Shown: positions 22,939 through 33,989, counted from the first letter of the stretch. The stretch is 64,000 bases of DNA from Gracilaria domingensis (GCA_022539475.1 VCMS01000114.1:124001-188000); one strand, 5' to 3'. The notes: generated from the sequence alone by a model not told the origin. Translations and numbers: made by a program.

Positions 22939-23544
22939 TTATCTTTTCAGTTCTTCGTTGTACTTCATGGGGCTCGAAACTTTTATGGAAGCAGAGTGAG
23001 AACCCTTTCTCTTCTTCTTCTGTGAACGACACACTTGTGTTTCTTTTTCAAAGTTGGAGTATCCGTCTCCGTCAGTGGATTGGATCATATGTTTCCGTGG
23101 TCTTTTCACACCAATAGTTTTTCTCTTCGGTACTATAGCCTTTTCCGCATCACGCAATAATTCGTCAAAGTGGTTCATCTTTCGAGAGCGTTTCTCAGTC
23201 AGCGCTTTCTTTCCTTCATCAGATCCCTTTCGATGGTTTTTCTTACATCTCTTCAACAAAATTTCATCCTCACTAGAAGAATCTGTTTCACTCAAGGTAG
23301 AGCTCTCATCAGAAGACTGTGTCGCCCGTTCAAGGGAGTGCTTTCCGAATTTGGTCTCTGGGGACGGATTCGATTTCTTTCTCTTTTCGCGGACAGACTT
23401 GTTCTCAATTGCAGCCTTAGTAAGCTCAGATGGGTCGGATTGAACTTTCTCTCCTTTCTTTATGACCCCAGATTCGTTGAGGGTGGCGTACAGAATCTTG
23501 ACCGGATCGCAGAAGTTTGCCGGTTTACTTGAGATGGCTTCCAA
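22939..23544 (-). CDS. Lys/Ser-rich, probably nuclear protein
   Basis: Intact 201-residue frame from ATG at 23544. The first 30 residues look folded ('FCDPVKILYATLNESGVIKK'). The rest is highly charged and Ser-rich, with an acidic Ser stretch ('SSDESSTLSETDSSSEDE') and several basic clusters that look like nuclear localisation signals ('KRKTIGVKRPRKH', 'KKKRKG'). I do not recognise the family. It is one of the few frames here without internal stops. It could be a host nuclear/nucleolar protein or a second gene of the neighbouring CMC element, since it is divergent from the transposase. Confidence 0.5.
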   Translation of the reverse strand: MEAISSKPANFCDPVKILYATLNESGVIKKGEKVQSDPSELTKAAIENKSVREKRKKSNPSPETKFGKHSLERATQSSDESSTLSETDSSSEDEILLKRCKKNHRKGSDEGKKALTEKRSRKMNHFDELLRDAEKAIVPKRKTIGVKRPRKHMIQSTDGDGYSNFEKETQVCRSQKKKRKGSHSASIKVSSPMKYNEELKR

Positions 23545-23801
23545 TAACCTTCAGACCTGTGAGTTACGAACCCCCACACTCCAGACTCACGGAGTGGACA
23601 GGATTACAAGTAGATCGCAAATTGGCGCGAAAGATGGTGCAGCGAGCGAAGAGGATGGTGTGACACGAAAAGCACGAAAGTTTTGAGAGTTGAACACTTT
23701 ATCTGTCACAGGAAATCGTCTTCATCTCGTTCTGTATATCTGACGCATTTCCCACACTCTTATTATCATTCCTCTGCTTATCCTTTGGAAGTATCACCGT
23801 C

Positions 23802-26800
23802 ATGAGTACTGGAGGGTTCCAATGTTCAGCGCTCAGTCGGTGCCCATGTCAGAATGGAAGGATAATCATCCGTGCCACAGCGTACAGACATTACAGACAA
23901 TCACTTCAACTAGAAAGACGTATGAACCCAAGAGCTCCGAAACCTATACCTCCCTCTACAGAAGTTCAGAACATATCGTCGCAGTTATATTCGTTAGAAA
24001 CCCAGTCGCCTATAATGCCGCCATCAAATGAGTCCGGAACAGCTGGGAGTCCTTTACCCTCTTCTAACTCTCCTAATGTAGAATTGAAGTCGAGCGCGAT
24101 TGGTAACAAATCCATGCCGACTAATGTGGAAGCCTCCTCCGCGGGTACAGGGAGAATACCAAGCAACTCTCAAAGTATCCCGCCTCAGCAGACCCCGCTT
24201 ACAACACCAGAATAGCCCATGAATCTTATCATACAGAAGAGATCTCTCCACCCTCTGACAACATGCCCGAGTGCTTAGGGGCAGAAGAGGGCAATAATGT
24301 CTCTGATGACATCTATATCTCTAATGAGCAAGGAAAAGATTCTGAAGAAGATCATATACTGCAGGCGTCGCTTGCTTCAACATCTGCGAGGGAGGTGGAA
24401 TGCTTTTCGGAGCTCTATGATCACTGTTCTAGTTTTGAAGATGTAGGTGCCATTTTTTTGAAGGGAATTGCCGGATATCGTCTTCTTCAGTTCATGAAAG
24501 ATCACAGCTTCGTTATTGGATTTGTAATGAGACACGGAGGAGTTACCGTTGCTATGATGGACGATATTCTCAGAGATCGTAATACTTCCTTCACATCTTG
24601 GAACGGACTGTGTAAAGCTGTGATACGAGAGTCACTTCTTTCATTCGATATGGTTTCGTATTGGTCTCAAGGACATGAAGCGCTCCGGAAGGACCATAGT
24701 GGTACTCTACAACTCTGCACTCATACTGATTGTCACGATAAACCGTCATCGATATCTCAGTACGCTTACATTAGAAATTGGGATCGTATTGCTACATGGC
24801 TTATGAGTTCATCAGATGGTGTAAGACTCTACAATTACTTCCAAGAAAGTTTGAAGAACTTGGCTAGGGAATCAGAAGAATATGTAGACTTTTTTTCTGG
24901 ATATTTGTTCAGGGATGCAGTCAAAAAGTTGGGGGGTGTTCGTTCAGTGAAGTACGATATATTTATATCGATGTCGACAGACGGTGTCAGCGCCTTCAAA
25001 AAGAGCGAATACAGTTACTGGCCGGTTGTGATGCAGATCCTAAATCTTCCTCCATTTGAACTTTTTAATATCAAGAATATGCTCCCTGTTTCCTTTATCC
25101 CTCGTCCAAAAGCACCTCATGATCTTTTTTGGTTTCTAACCCCTCTTATCACGGAGCTGAAGATCTAAAGTCGAGGGGTAAGTGTTCAGATGTGGGATGG
25201 CGTAACTCGCAAAGTGCGTATGCATCTCTTTTTCGTTTAATCTGATCTAGCTGCTTTGACAAAGCTTACCAATCTTCGTGGTTACAACGCAATCGTTCCA
25301 TGCAGATTCTGCAAGATTAGAGGGGTGTACGATAAGAAGCGTAAGCACGTTTACTACCCTCCTGAGCTAGTGAATGAGTTCGGGAAAAGGCCGAAGAAGC
25401 AAAGGCTTTGGAACTGCAGAGCTTTACCCATGTTGAAAGAAAAGGAACTGCTCTTGTAAGTGAAAGAGACTCAACTGGCTTCGTCCACTATCTCCAAGCA
25501 AGATCTCAATCAAAGATGCAAAGCTTTAGGACTTCAAACCCGTCATCTTAGCAAACTTATCACCGAGCTACCTTTGATGAGGCCGTTTCAGAGTTTCTCG
25601 ATCGATACAATGCACCTTCTTTTCGAAAATACAGCACCTCATATGATTTCTCTCTGGTTCGGAGAGGTAGACGGTACTGAAGATATCTCATTTCTGGTGG
25701 AGAAGAAGTCTCAAAAAGTTTTGAACACAAGAATGATAAATTATGGAAGATATTTCAACGATCGCATATGAAAACCGAGAAGTATGGAAGAACGAAAGAG
25801 GTGGAAGGCAAGCCAGTGGAAAGCATTTGTTTTACACCTTAGTTTGGTGGTTCTTGATGGGCTCCTGCCAAACCACATTATGAATGGGTGGAAGCTTTTT
25901 GTCGATCTTTCCGAGCTTCTTTGTCGCTGGAAGCTACAACAGTCCAATATAACAGATATACAATCATTTTAAAGAAGATTCTTTCTACACTACTCTATTA
26001 CATATCATAAGCACCGACGAGAACGGTTGCATCTATGTCGGTATGTCTACCACTTGCTCTTACATCTTCCTGATTCTATTTCGGCATGTGGACCTCTGTT
26101 ATTAGTATCTCAATGGAGCATGGAGAACTTTGTTGGGTTTGTGAACAGGGGATGTAGATCTACATTTAGATTTGCACAGGGAGTAGTGCAGAACTTGAAG
26201 CTAGTGGAGGCGGTAAAGATGTACTGCACTCGCAATTGCATATCTATTCCAATTTTGGATGCGACACAGAACGAGTCGGAGAGATTGGCTTCAAGGAGCT
26301 CAGAGCCTCAATTCGACGGATACGTCTTTAAACACGCGAGGAAGAAGTTCAAGTTCTCCGCTATCACTGAAAAACTTCAAAAAAACTTTACAACTCTTCT
26401 TTTCGAGCACTACAGGAGAGAGCTGGTCTCTGAAAAAGCTACCGATCAAGAACCTTTACATCCTTCTGAGTTGGGCGATGATGAAACTATCGTGGCATGG
26501 GGTCGTCTGGTTGACGAGAAGGCAAACGATGGATTCTTGTCTATGTACACTTGTGAAATGTTTGCCAATGCCGTTGATGTTTCAAGATATTCTTGTTTTG
26601 GTGCAGCTTTGTTTGAAGGTACTACCGCAGCGGCTGAGTTTGATATGTATTATGGAAAGAATTTGCTCTTTTTCGAGCATAGGTTTCGAAGGAAACTTTA
26701 CTTGAAGTGCTTGGTCACATGGGTTCTTAGCGGACTTCGACGGGGAGAGCAAATGCAGCTCTACCGCAACGGTTTTCAAAGCGATGGCCGTGTGTTTAGA

Positions 26801-26992
26801 GGGATCTCAATTGAAAACGTCTCGTCTCTTTCTCATCAAGTTTCTGTCATCGAGCAAGTCGAGGAAGTTGGCTCACGGAAGCAGAAGCGTACCTGCATTG
26901 TAGATCAGTTGAAGAACACTCGAAGTATCCGACGAACTCAGAAACCGTCTTCCTTCCATGCCCTTTCTTATGAGTTGAATGGGCTATCCTAG
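23802..26992 (+). pseudogene. Tnp2-type transposase of CMC copy 1
   Basis: Conserved Tnp2 landmarks: an N-terminal CxC..H knuckle ('CPCQNGRIIIRATAYRHYR'), the first catalytic region 'DIFISMSTDGVSAFK' with 'YWPVVMQILNLPP', 'FIPRPKAPHD', the zinc region 'LRGYNAIVPCRFCKIRGV', the second catalytic region 'FSIDTMHLLFEN' and the late 'LHLPDSISACGPLLLVSQWS'. From 24263 to 26992 a single frame of 910 codons is broken only by TAA 25166-25168, TAA 25238-25240, TAA 25457-25459, TGA 25769-25771 and TAA 25970-25972. One frameshift separates the N-terminal piece (near 24215). This pattern points to fairly recent inactivation. Confidence 0.88.
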
Positions 26993-27189
26993 TCTATTCG
27001 TACAATTCTGGATATCAAAACTATCTCCAAGATTTCAAAGTTTTTCGCTACGGAGATGTTTTCTCAGCCGCAGTACAGAGCGTGCCCTGCGTATTTGTGT
27101 CGGCAACGTTCTCGTAATCTTCTCTTCCCCGATTGAACCGTAAGCTGCCGTCTTTCCCTCGTTTCCCTACCACGTTCGCTCAGAGAGGA

Positions 27190-27632
27190 AAAGTGATGTG
27201 CGTTGGATATCCATCGGATGAAAATTTGGGGCATCTTTGGAATATCATTCGGACATCTTCTGCGCATCCAAGATATCCCAATGATGTGCAGAGATAGCAC
27301 GAAAGATGTCCCTAATTGATGTCCCTTAGATATTCCTTGGATGCACAACACCTTTTCCAAAGATACTCAAATGATGCACAACAATATGTCCATTGGATGT
27401 TCCGGAATCTGAGGGGTATCACTTCGACATCACAGAATCCATTGGACATCTCTTCGTGCATCATATGCGCATCGGGGGATTATCAGTCGTTTATCTTTGA
27501 TGCATCATATGTAGATCATTTACGCGCATCATATGGACAGCTAAAGGAGATCAAGTGGACATCTTTAGATCTCGTAATTTTAATGCCGGTCATCTTAGGG
27601 ACATCAATTGGACATCAATTCGCCTCTCTGGG
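27190..27632. repeat. Right subterminal repeat array and terminus of CMC copy 1
   Basis: Dense run of about 10-bp words in both orientations, such as GGACATC/GATGTCC, GCGCATC, CATCATATG and TTGGATGT, repeated some twenty times up to the terminal CTCTCTGGG (ending 27632). Similar arrays flank copy 2 at 42364-42760 and 45640-45926. In CACTA elements such arrays bind the transposase accessory protein and define the ends. Confidence 0.7.
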
Positions 27633-27684
27633 AAATCATGACCGTCGATTGAAAACGATCGTTTTCAATCGACGGTTATGATTT
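27633..27684. repeat. 52-bp near-perfect palindrome abutting the CMC terminus
   Basis: Two 26-nt arms meet between 27658 and 27659 with no spacer and 25 of 26 pairs matching. The inner 36 bp (27641-27676, accgtcgattgaaaac and its complement around gatc) are perfect. It begins at the first base after the CMC right end (GGG at 27630-27632). It could extrude as a cruciform or, if transcribed, form a hairpin. Confidence 0.9.
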
Positions 27685-27689
27685 TCACT

Positions 27690-29700
27690 ATACCCGAACC
27701 CGGTTGAGGGCGACTGCGTATGCTCCGTCAGGCTCTGCACAACCTTTTGATCAAGTTCGTGATGCATTCTACCTACATCTTCTCGTATGAAGGCATTTTC
27801 AAGATCGCTGTGATGTGAATATTCGTTTACGACGTTGAATCGAACAACGACCTGCAGCTAGGCATCGAATCTTTTGTAGGGCGTCGGACATCGGCTCTCT
27901 TACTTCCGTGACTTTGTTGCTGCATTCTTTTCATCATTTCATCATTTTTCGCATATCATCTCACCGAGTGACTTCCATTGCATATTTGCATGTTGCGGAC
28001 TACGCTACGATCTGTTTGTAACCAATTCTTACAGACGTTGGCTCTCGCTAATCCACTGCAATTTTCGAGTTTGTTGCACTGGTCCGTTACTCTCGAGAGT
28101 AGTTTGGCGCGCCAGAGTTCTTTTGAATGATAGTTACAGAAAGTAGAATCGTTACCGCACCATTGCCGTGGCGATCCACGTGGGTGTTCATTTCGGTTCC
28201 AAATTCTCACGAATGATCGACTCTGTTGATATATTGCGGCTTTATAGACTGCTGGACTCGGATATTTGATTCTGTATTTGGCTTCGAACACGTATCAGGT
28301 GGTTTAGTTCCGCATTACGCAGCGGCACAGTTTTAACTTAAGTTAAGGTATCTCTGATGTGATGAAATTGGTACCAGGTCATCATTTGCAAGGACATATA
28401 CCAACTTCGTGAGCGAGGATGCATCTTTTAGTCTTCTTTCTCGTCCAACACAATTTGTATGTACGAACTAGTGTAATATTTCATGTGACCACGTTCATAT
28501 CTTGTCGAGAAAGGTAATGATTCTGGTGTTCCTATTGTGTTGGTCAGGGTCAGCTCTCTCTCGTTTCAGCTATCTTCGAACTCGCACTCTTTGCTAACTG
28601 TTTTTTACGATGTATGCTGAAACTGCAGATAATTTGTTTCTGCTTCATTCACCAGGCTTTCAAAAGTCTTCGAGGAGTAAGTCTCAAACACATAACTTTG
28701 GTGTCAATATATACATTTCTAACCATCTTCAGATACACCTTGAGATATATTTGCTTCTGTTCCTCGCGATCTGCACGAGACCGATTGGTTTACAGATGAC
28801 ATGAGAAGTTCACATCATGTTAGATTGAGTCATCTCAGTATCAGAATCTATGCCAGATCCCCGCTTGAGTTACGAACCGTTGGTTATTTCTGGTCACCAG
28901 CGTTTCTCGGCAGAGCACGTTGAAAGTTTTCCTCATGACGTTTCGCGTTCGCACTTCATCTTTAATGTCGCTCGCATGCATACACCAACAAACCTTATCT
29001 ACCGCAACCCCTTTCGCACTATGCTAGTCCGCTAGCTTCCATACTAGATTTTCAAACACTCTGTTGAACTATAATGTACGTATCACATTCCCCCCCTCTC
29101 TGAATCAGATGGAAGGCTAACAGACACAGAATATCACATTTTCTTGAGACCAAGGCCTTCCGTGGCGAGGTAAATTGCTGCAACCTCAACCTGAACTACT
29201 TCTTCCACTGTGAATTCTATTTTGTGCTGATGAGTGCCCTTCGCTTTTTGTTAAATGTCATTCTCTTTCAAATTTCAGAGCGCCATGTTAGTCATAATGG
29301 CCATCATCAGGAGTCAATCACATCCGGAGATGACAGCCATACTCCGCACTGTTGCGTACGCGCTCCATTAATCTCGTACGTGAACTATGTACGTCATTGT
29401 CACCGCTAAATTGAGTTAGCGGCCTGTTCTTTACTATTCCAGGTCGCAGTGCCTATATCAGCTGGAGGTGGCGCACTGTAATCTTATGCAATGGGTCTGG
29501 TTCAATCCAGCGAGACCTGTGGCTTTGGCATGTGATATAGATGTAGAGAAGGAGAAAGAAACCCAGTCTGGGGTGAAGGAGTAGAGTACATACTGTTCAG
29601 TTATTGGAAATAGGAATAACGTCGTGATGTATGAAGAACATTAAAGGAAGACTACATATATGAGCGTATGGTTCTCCATGGGGAACAATGCATGTACGCA
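27690..29700. other. Intergenic stretch, no gene seen
   Basis: About 2 kb with only short uncharacteristic frames. A B-box-like word (GGTTCAATCC, about 29489) suggested a tRNA or tRNA-derived SINE, but the stems do not form. No recognised element. Confidence 0.4.
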
Positions 29701-29710
29701 CACATGCCCC

Positions 29711-30016
29711 ATACGAGCTCATTTGATCTTCGATGAATATTAATATCGTGCGCATGCCCACTGTTTGGGAAGAAAAAAGCTTCCTTACATGTCTTACGTA
29801 GGTTTAAGGTAGCGGTTCGACTGGAATGAAATGTCTCGTAAATTGATAAATGTTTTCTTTTGTATACGAGCTCATTTCAAATTCGATGAATACTAATACT
29901 TGACGTATAAATATTGCCCATAAACAAAGCAACTTTACTGTATGTCTTAGGTAGCTTATCCTTACGAGTCGGAATGAAAAGGTGTGCTTCGTAGATTAAT
30001 AAAAATAATTTCCGTA
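29711..30016. repeat. Two-unit imperfect tandem duplication, ~153 bp period
   Basis: The word ATACGAGCTCATTT occurs at 29711 and 29864. Each is followed by matching sequence in order: TTCGATGAATA.TAATA, TGCCCA, TGTCTTA.GTAG, GGAATGAAA, CGTA.ATT.ATAAA. The units are clearly diverged, so this is an old local duplication in non-coding DNA. Confidence 0.65.
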
Positions 30017-30359
30017 CGTTTCACTAAAACTGTCATCAACTCGCTCATTACTGAAGAGAGAAAGACAATGCGAAGGGCACTTTGCTGAGTACCCTTTTCG
30101 ATTTTGTATTTATGAAACCGCTTTGCAAAGCGTATCTGTCAGCCAGGCAACGAACACTCACAGAAATATTGGTCGAAAAAATTAAGAAATTTTAAATTAA
30201 GAGTTTTACATGGGAGGGTGAACGTCATTTGGCTGCCCCGATTCGTGATGAGATGTTTGCTGCAATGGTCACCTGTGAGCAGATTTGCAAGTAGCCTCAA
30301 ATCCATTGCTGCCTACCGTACGGGTGACTTGCTGACTCGATGATGGATGGAAGCTGGTC

Positions 30360-30597
30360 GTGCATTGCGTGAAGCGAATGGAGGGTTGCTCTTGGTGTGT
30401 ACGGAATGAGGGAGAGAAGCAAGTCTTGTATCGTGAAATCAGATTACACCTCTTGTTATCCGTATTGTTTGGCTCACTTGCTCTTAGACAGGCAATGAAT
30501 TCATATGTTGATCTACCCTCACCCGTGTACCCTGAGTGGTCTCATGGCTTTGTCTGTGGTTTTGAAATGATCGACAATATGATTCAACTCGGATTTC
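30360..30597 (+). other. Short frame cut by a MITE
   Basis: A frame ending 'SHGFVCGFEMIDNMIQLGF' runs into the MITE at 30598. It is too short and unfamiliar to name. It could be the remains of a gene interrupted by the MITE. Confidence 0.25.
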
Positions 30598-30844
30598 CCC
30601 AGGCAGAATTAGTTAAGGAAAACTAAAAGGGTTTTCAGTAGACTTGCATACAATATGACTGGTGTAGTAAGGTAATATGACCAACGTCATTGAAAAATAA
30701 GTAAGTTTTTGTTTCACTGACATTTCCATGAGTGTGATTTTTTGAAAAAATTAAATTCCTCGAAAGTGCCCTTACATTTTATTGAAAGGCATCAATTTCA
30801 TTTACCGGCGCATGATGATTCAATGACAATGAGTTTTGCTAGGG
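30598..30844 (+). mobile_element. MITE family member 1 (247 bp)
   Basis: Starts CCCAGGCAGAATTAG and ends GAGTTTTGCTAGGG. The ends are imperfect inverted repeats shared with four other copies. The interior matches the family throughout, for example cagtagacttg, ggtaatatgaccaacgtc, attaaattcctcgaaagtgc and ggcatcaatttcattta. The flanking 3 bp (TTC and CGG) do not match, so this copy's target duplication is lost or the ends have mutated. Confidence 0.85.
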
Positions 30845-30949
30845 CGGTGCATGGGCAAAACTATACCGAATTTTGGTCGATATGTATAAACCCAGCGGTT
30901 CGTATCTGCTGGGGTCGGAAACGTCCAAGTCGACCGTTTCTGTGACGGA

Positions 30950-31756
30950 TAGGGTGAAGAAGAAGAGATGAAAACACTGAACACAAGCGTTGTGTACTTA
31001 TTGAACAACACGCTGCTGTGTCACGATGCGTGAAAGTTTGTCAATTCGCTGTTGTGCATTAGAGCAGTGGTATATCTGGACGTGTGCTTGATATGTTGAC
31101 GAGCACCCTGAAGCGCATCGTTTTCGGGGTGTCTGCAGTTGGCAATTTGTGCACCGCGACGTCGCTGGCGCTGGTGCTCTACAGGCGATCGCGAACGCGG
31201 TAGGAGTCGTGCAGCGGCGGTGATGCGTGTGCGGCGGCACGAGCGGCAGCGCGTCGGAAGGGAAATTTGGCGCGGCGGGGCAATGCGCGCTGCGATTTGC
31301 CGCGCGCGGGGAGATAGTCTACATTGGGTTGCCTGAGGACACGAGTGACACGCTCGGCCCGTTGGTGCGCACGTCCACGGCTTCACACACCAGTAACAGC
31401 AACGACGAGCGCGCGTGACGCACCGCGCATGCGACAATACATCATACAGGCAATGGGCGATGCGCCACAAGCGCTGCGCGAGCGCGTGAACCTAAGCGGC
31501 CAACGGAACGAGGAGGCCCTTTCTTCCTCCGCGCCTCTAGCTAAATGCGCCAACAGTATCCGACCGTCGGGACTTCCTCAACCTCCCACCAGCGTGCCGC
31601 GTGCACGATCGTGGCAACGAAGGCGACGGTGACGGAAATAACGACGGCAACGGCGAAGAACGCGACCACGCAGCAGCTGCTGGCGCTGCTGGAACATCTG
31701 TTCCGGGCAACTTCGTAGTCGACGACATCCGGCGGACCTCGTGCAATTCTAACAGG
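30950..31756. repeat. GC-rich segment A, diverged duplicate of the 38.3-39.4 kb segment
   Basis: Strongly GC-rich block with CpG-rich words. The stretch starting CGACGAGCGCGCGTGACGC (about 31401) matches the stretch starting CGACGACCGCGCGTGACGC (about 38990) at roughly four bases in five over 54 bp. Further similar blocks follow in the same order: a 'gtgcattagagca' region, a 'gctggtgc...gcgatcg' region and a polar repeat-coding region near 31620. It lies directly upstream of the Hint-gene exon and may be its 5' region. Confidence 0.5.
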
Positions 31757-32905
31757 TTGTAACTATCACCAATCTCGTTATTATAAATGTGACCTAGCCT
31801 ACGGAGATTGTCTGCAGCACGTTTCTAGTTGCAGATGCAACTGTGTACTGCGAATCCGGAGCAGAAATTCACATAACAAAGGTTACTCTGGGACGTGCGA
31901 AGTTCCTGAAAGGGATTGTGTTAATAACCCTAACAAAACCCATTGTCATTGAATCATCATGCGCCGGTAAATGAAATTGATGCCTTTCAATAAAATGTAA
32001 GGACCTTTCGAGGAATTTAATTTTTTCAAAAAATCACACTCATGGAAAAGTCAGTGAAACAAAAACTTACTTACTTTTCAATGACGTTGGTCATATTACC
32101 TTACTACACCAGTCATCTTGTCTGCAAGTCTACTGAAAACCCTTTTAGTTCTCCCTTAACGAGTTTTGCCTGGGTAAATTTATCGCTATCAAGCAAGGAC
32201 TTTGATCCTACTCGCAAAATCTTCAGTCAGAAGGTCATCAATAAGGAATGTCGTACACTATCATGTTTGGAATCTGGTTGTATGTGTGATATCTCTCATG
32301 AGTCAATGGTGTGTTTCTGAGGCAACTCTACGGTAAACGTGAATGCAAGAGACTCGTGTTTTCCCGCGCTATCAGTCGTGAACACAGTAATGCCTCTGAG
32401 ACATGCTCAGCCCAAACCTCTGAGGGAGCTCATTTTCGGAGATGCTGTGATTCACGGTTCTGATCCAGTTGCTTCAGACGTGTTATTTTTCGGTCACAAG
32501 TCTGAGTCTCAATGGGCGCGTTATAGAAGGATAACAGCTAAAAGCTACGAAACAGCTCAAGAACAGACATATACTTTGCATACTAGTGAATCACATTTTC
32601 TCCCAGTGGCCGGGCGTGGTGAAGTGCCAGCTTGTCTAGTAACTGTCGGTGACAAACGTTTCACTGATGATGGCAGTCTTGAACTCGGACTGGCCATTGA
32701 GGAGCATATGATGAAGGGATTGTAGTCCCCTATTACTATGTCAGGTTCTCTGTTAGTCGACGGCATCATTGTGTCTGTCTGTACAGATAGCACACCAAAG
32801 CCCATGACAGTAGCTATGATGTCACTGTTGCGTTCTTTGTACCAGCTCTCGAAATTTGGACGTTTTTCTGTTTTTTCTTCGAGTTTCTCAAGACCAAGCG
32901 AAAGC
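31757..32905 (+). pseudogene. Hint (Hog)-domain protein gene split by a MITE
   Basis: After an acceptor-like TAACAG, a frame encodes a secreted-type N-terminal region rich in Cys. It is interrupted by a MITE (31928-32174). With the MITE and one TAA target copy removed, 'LGRAKFLKGIVLI' joins 'NLSLSSKDFDPTRK' in frame. Then comes the Hint domain: the catalytic Cys in 'DSCFPALSVV' (codon 32357-32359), 'RELIFGDAVI', 'FFGHKS', 'HFLPVAG' and 'SPITMSGSLLVDGIIVSVCTD'. Hint domains cleave and rearrange the peptide bond before that Cys. In-frame stops: TAG 31787-31789, TGA 32318-32320 and TAG 32723-32725; the last sits where relatives have Tyr or Phe. Related proteins occur in red algae and dinoflagellates. 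Confidence 0.72.
31928..32174 (-). mobile_element. MITE family member 2 (247 bp), TSD TAA, inside the Hint gene
   Basis: On the plus strand it begins CCCTAACAAAACCCATTG and ends CGAGTTTTGCCTGGG, the reverse orientation of copy 1. It is flanked by the perfect 3-bp target duplication TAA (31925-31927 and 32175-32177). It sits inside the Hint-gene coding sequence. Confidence 0.93.
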
Positions 32906-32959
32906 TCAACGAGGAAGACTATTTTACGTATCGAGGCAAACAGATTGGATTCGGATTCT

Positions 32960-33981
32960 TCGTGTATTACAATATAACTTTCTTCACCGCTGGCAGCTGA
33001 CTCTCATTCTCTGGCGTGTGATGTTGCCAATTTGAAAGCGAGCACCCGCCTGAAACGCCTTCTAATCAAGCTGGAAGGACCGATCGCCTCTAGTTCTATA
33101 ATCTGCCTGCAGGAGGTTTCACTCGCTTGGATTGGTCCGTTGCATACCTTTTTCGCAAACCGCGGCTTTCACCTCTTGCTTGCCTCTTACGAATCTTATT
33201 TCAATGGCGACATAGGAGAGGGCTTGGCCTTCCCGTTGGGTTTATACGAGGCTGTCTATCTTCACATTGAACGACTCACAGACTTTATTCGCTGGCCACA
33301 GGAGCCAAAACTCCTCGGCGTGCCTGCTCTGTTTTCAGAAGTGCGTGCGCAATTCGTAACTCGTAAAGGCCGTGCAAGCGGCCGGTCTCCCAAAGCCCTC
33401 TCGATATTCGAAGCAAGACCCATGATCACACGCAAGAGGTCGACAAAACCGCTTCATCTTTGACCGCTTGCGCTGGCGCATCAACGGCGCGAAGATCTTC
33501 GTGGGGACGTATCACATGCCCTGCATTTACTGCTCGCCACCCGTGATGATGATACATTCCGCGTTGGTCGTCAGTCACTTCCAGAAACTGTGCGGCGAGG
33601 ACTACGGTGTGCTGGCGGATGAATTCCACATCAAGCAAACCGATGAAACGTATGCAATTATTCTATGCGGCACGGTTGAAGAGGAACATCGCGACTTTCC
33701 TCCAAATGCGCCAGATGGATCTCCTGCGTCGTCGTGGCTCCCAAAATTGTTGGCACCGATGAAGAGTGCTTATAGGGAGGTTCTTGGAGATGAACGATAT
33801 TTTACAAACTATGCCAAGGTAGACAGTCAACCAACGTTTATCGAAACACTGGACTACCTGTTCTGCACGTCGGATGTAGACGTGGTGGACGTGATTCAAC
33901 TGCCGAAGAGAGAAACAGTACAGGGTCCGTATCCTGATGCGACGGAACCCTCTTACCATGTGATTATCGGCGCTAGCTGAG
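32960..33981 (+). pseudogene. Endonuclease/exonuclease/phosphatase (DNase I-like) family protein, broken
   Basis: EEP-fold hydrolase family. Landmarks: the start region 'LSSPLAADSHSLACDVANL', the Glu-containing 'IICLQEVSLAWIGPLHTFF', 'FNGDIGEGLAFPLGLYEAVY', 'KIFVGTYHMPC', 'VMMIHSALVV', the 'GDFN' site (here 'ADEFH'), 'RYFTNYAKVDSQPTFIETLDYLF', and the final 'EPSYHVIIGAS' where the family has SDH. An in-frame TAA lies at 32975-32977 and a frameshift at about 33430-33465. The GDFN site is altered and the catalytic Asp of SDH is Tyr, so the product would be inactive. The frame upstream of it is the same as that of the Hint domain. Confidence 0.8.
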
Positions 33982-33989
33982 ACTACACG

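Larger units (their letters stand above)
23700..27632 (+). mobile_element. CMC/EnSpm (CACTA-like) DNA transposon, copy 1
   Basis: Autonomous-type element with a Tnp2 transposase gene (about 23802-26992) and a right end at 27632. The right terminus, read inward on the minus strand, is CCCAGAGAGGCGAATTGATG. It matches the left terminus of copy 2 (42364, CCCAGAGAGATGAATTGATG) at 18 of 20 bases. About 440 bp of subterminal repeats precede it. The left end was not found: no CCCAG terminus with subterminal repeats lies upstream of the transposase, so the start is approximate and the element may be truncated there. Confidence 0.75.

Noticed and set aside
27686-27690. CACTA word as a CACTA transposon end
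   Set aside because: It lies outside the identified CMC terminus (27632), has no partner TAGTG and no subterminal array to its right.
29441-29518. tRNA gene or tRNA-derived SINE around GGTTCAATCC
   Set aside because: The B-box word is good, but the T-stem and acceptor stem do not pair properly and no clear A-box position fits.
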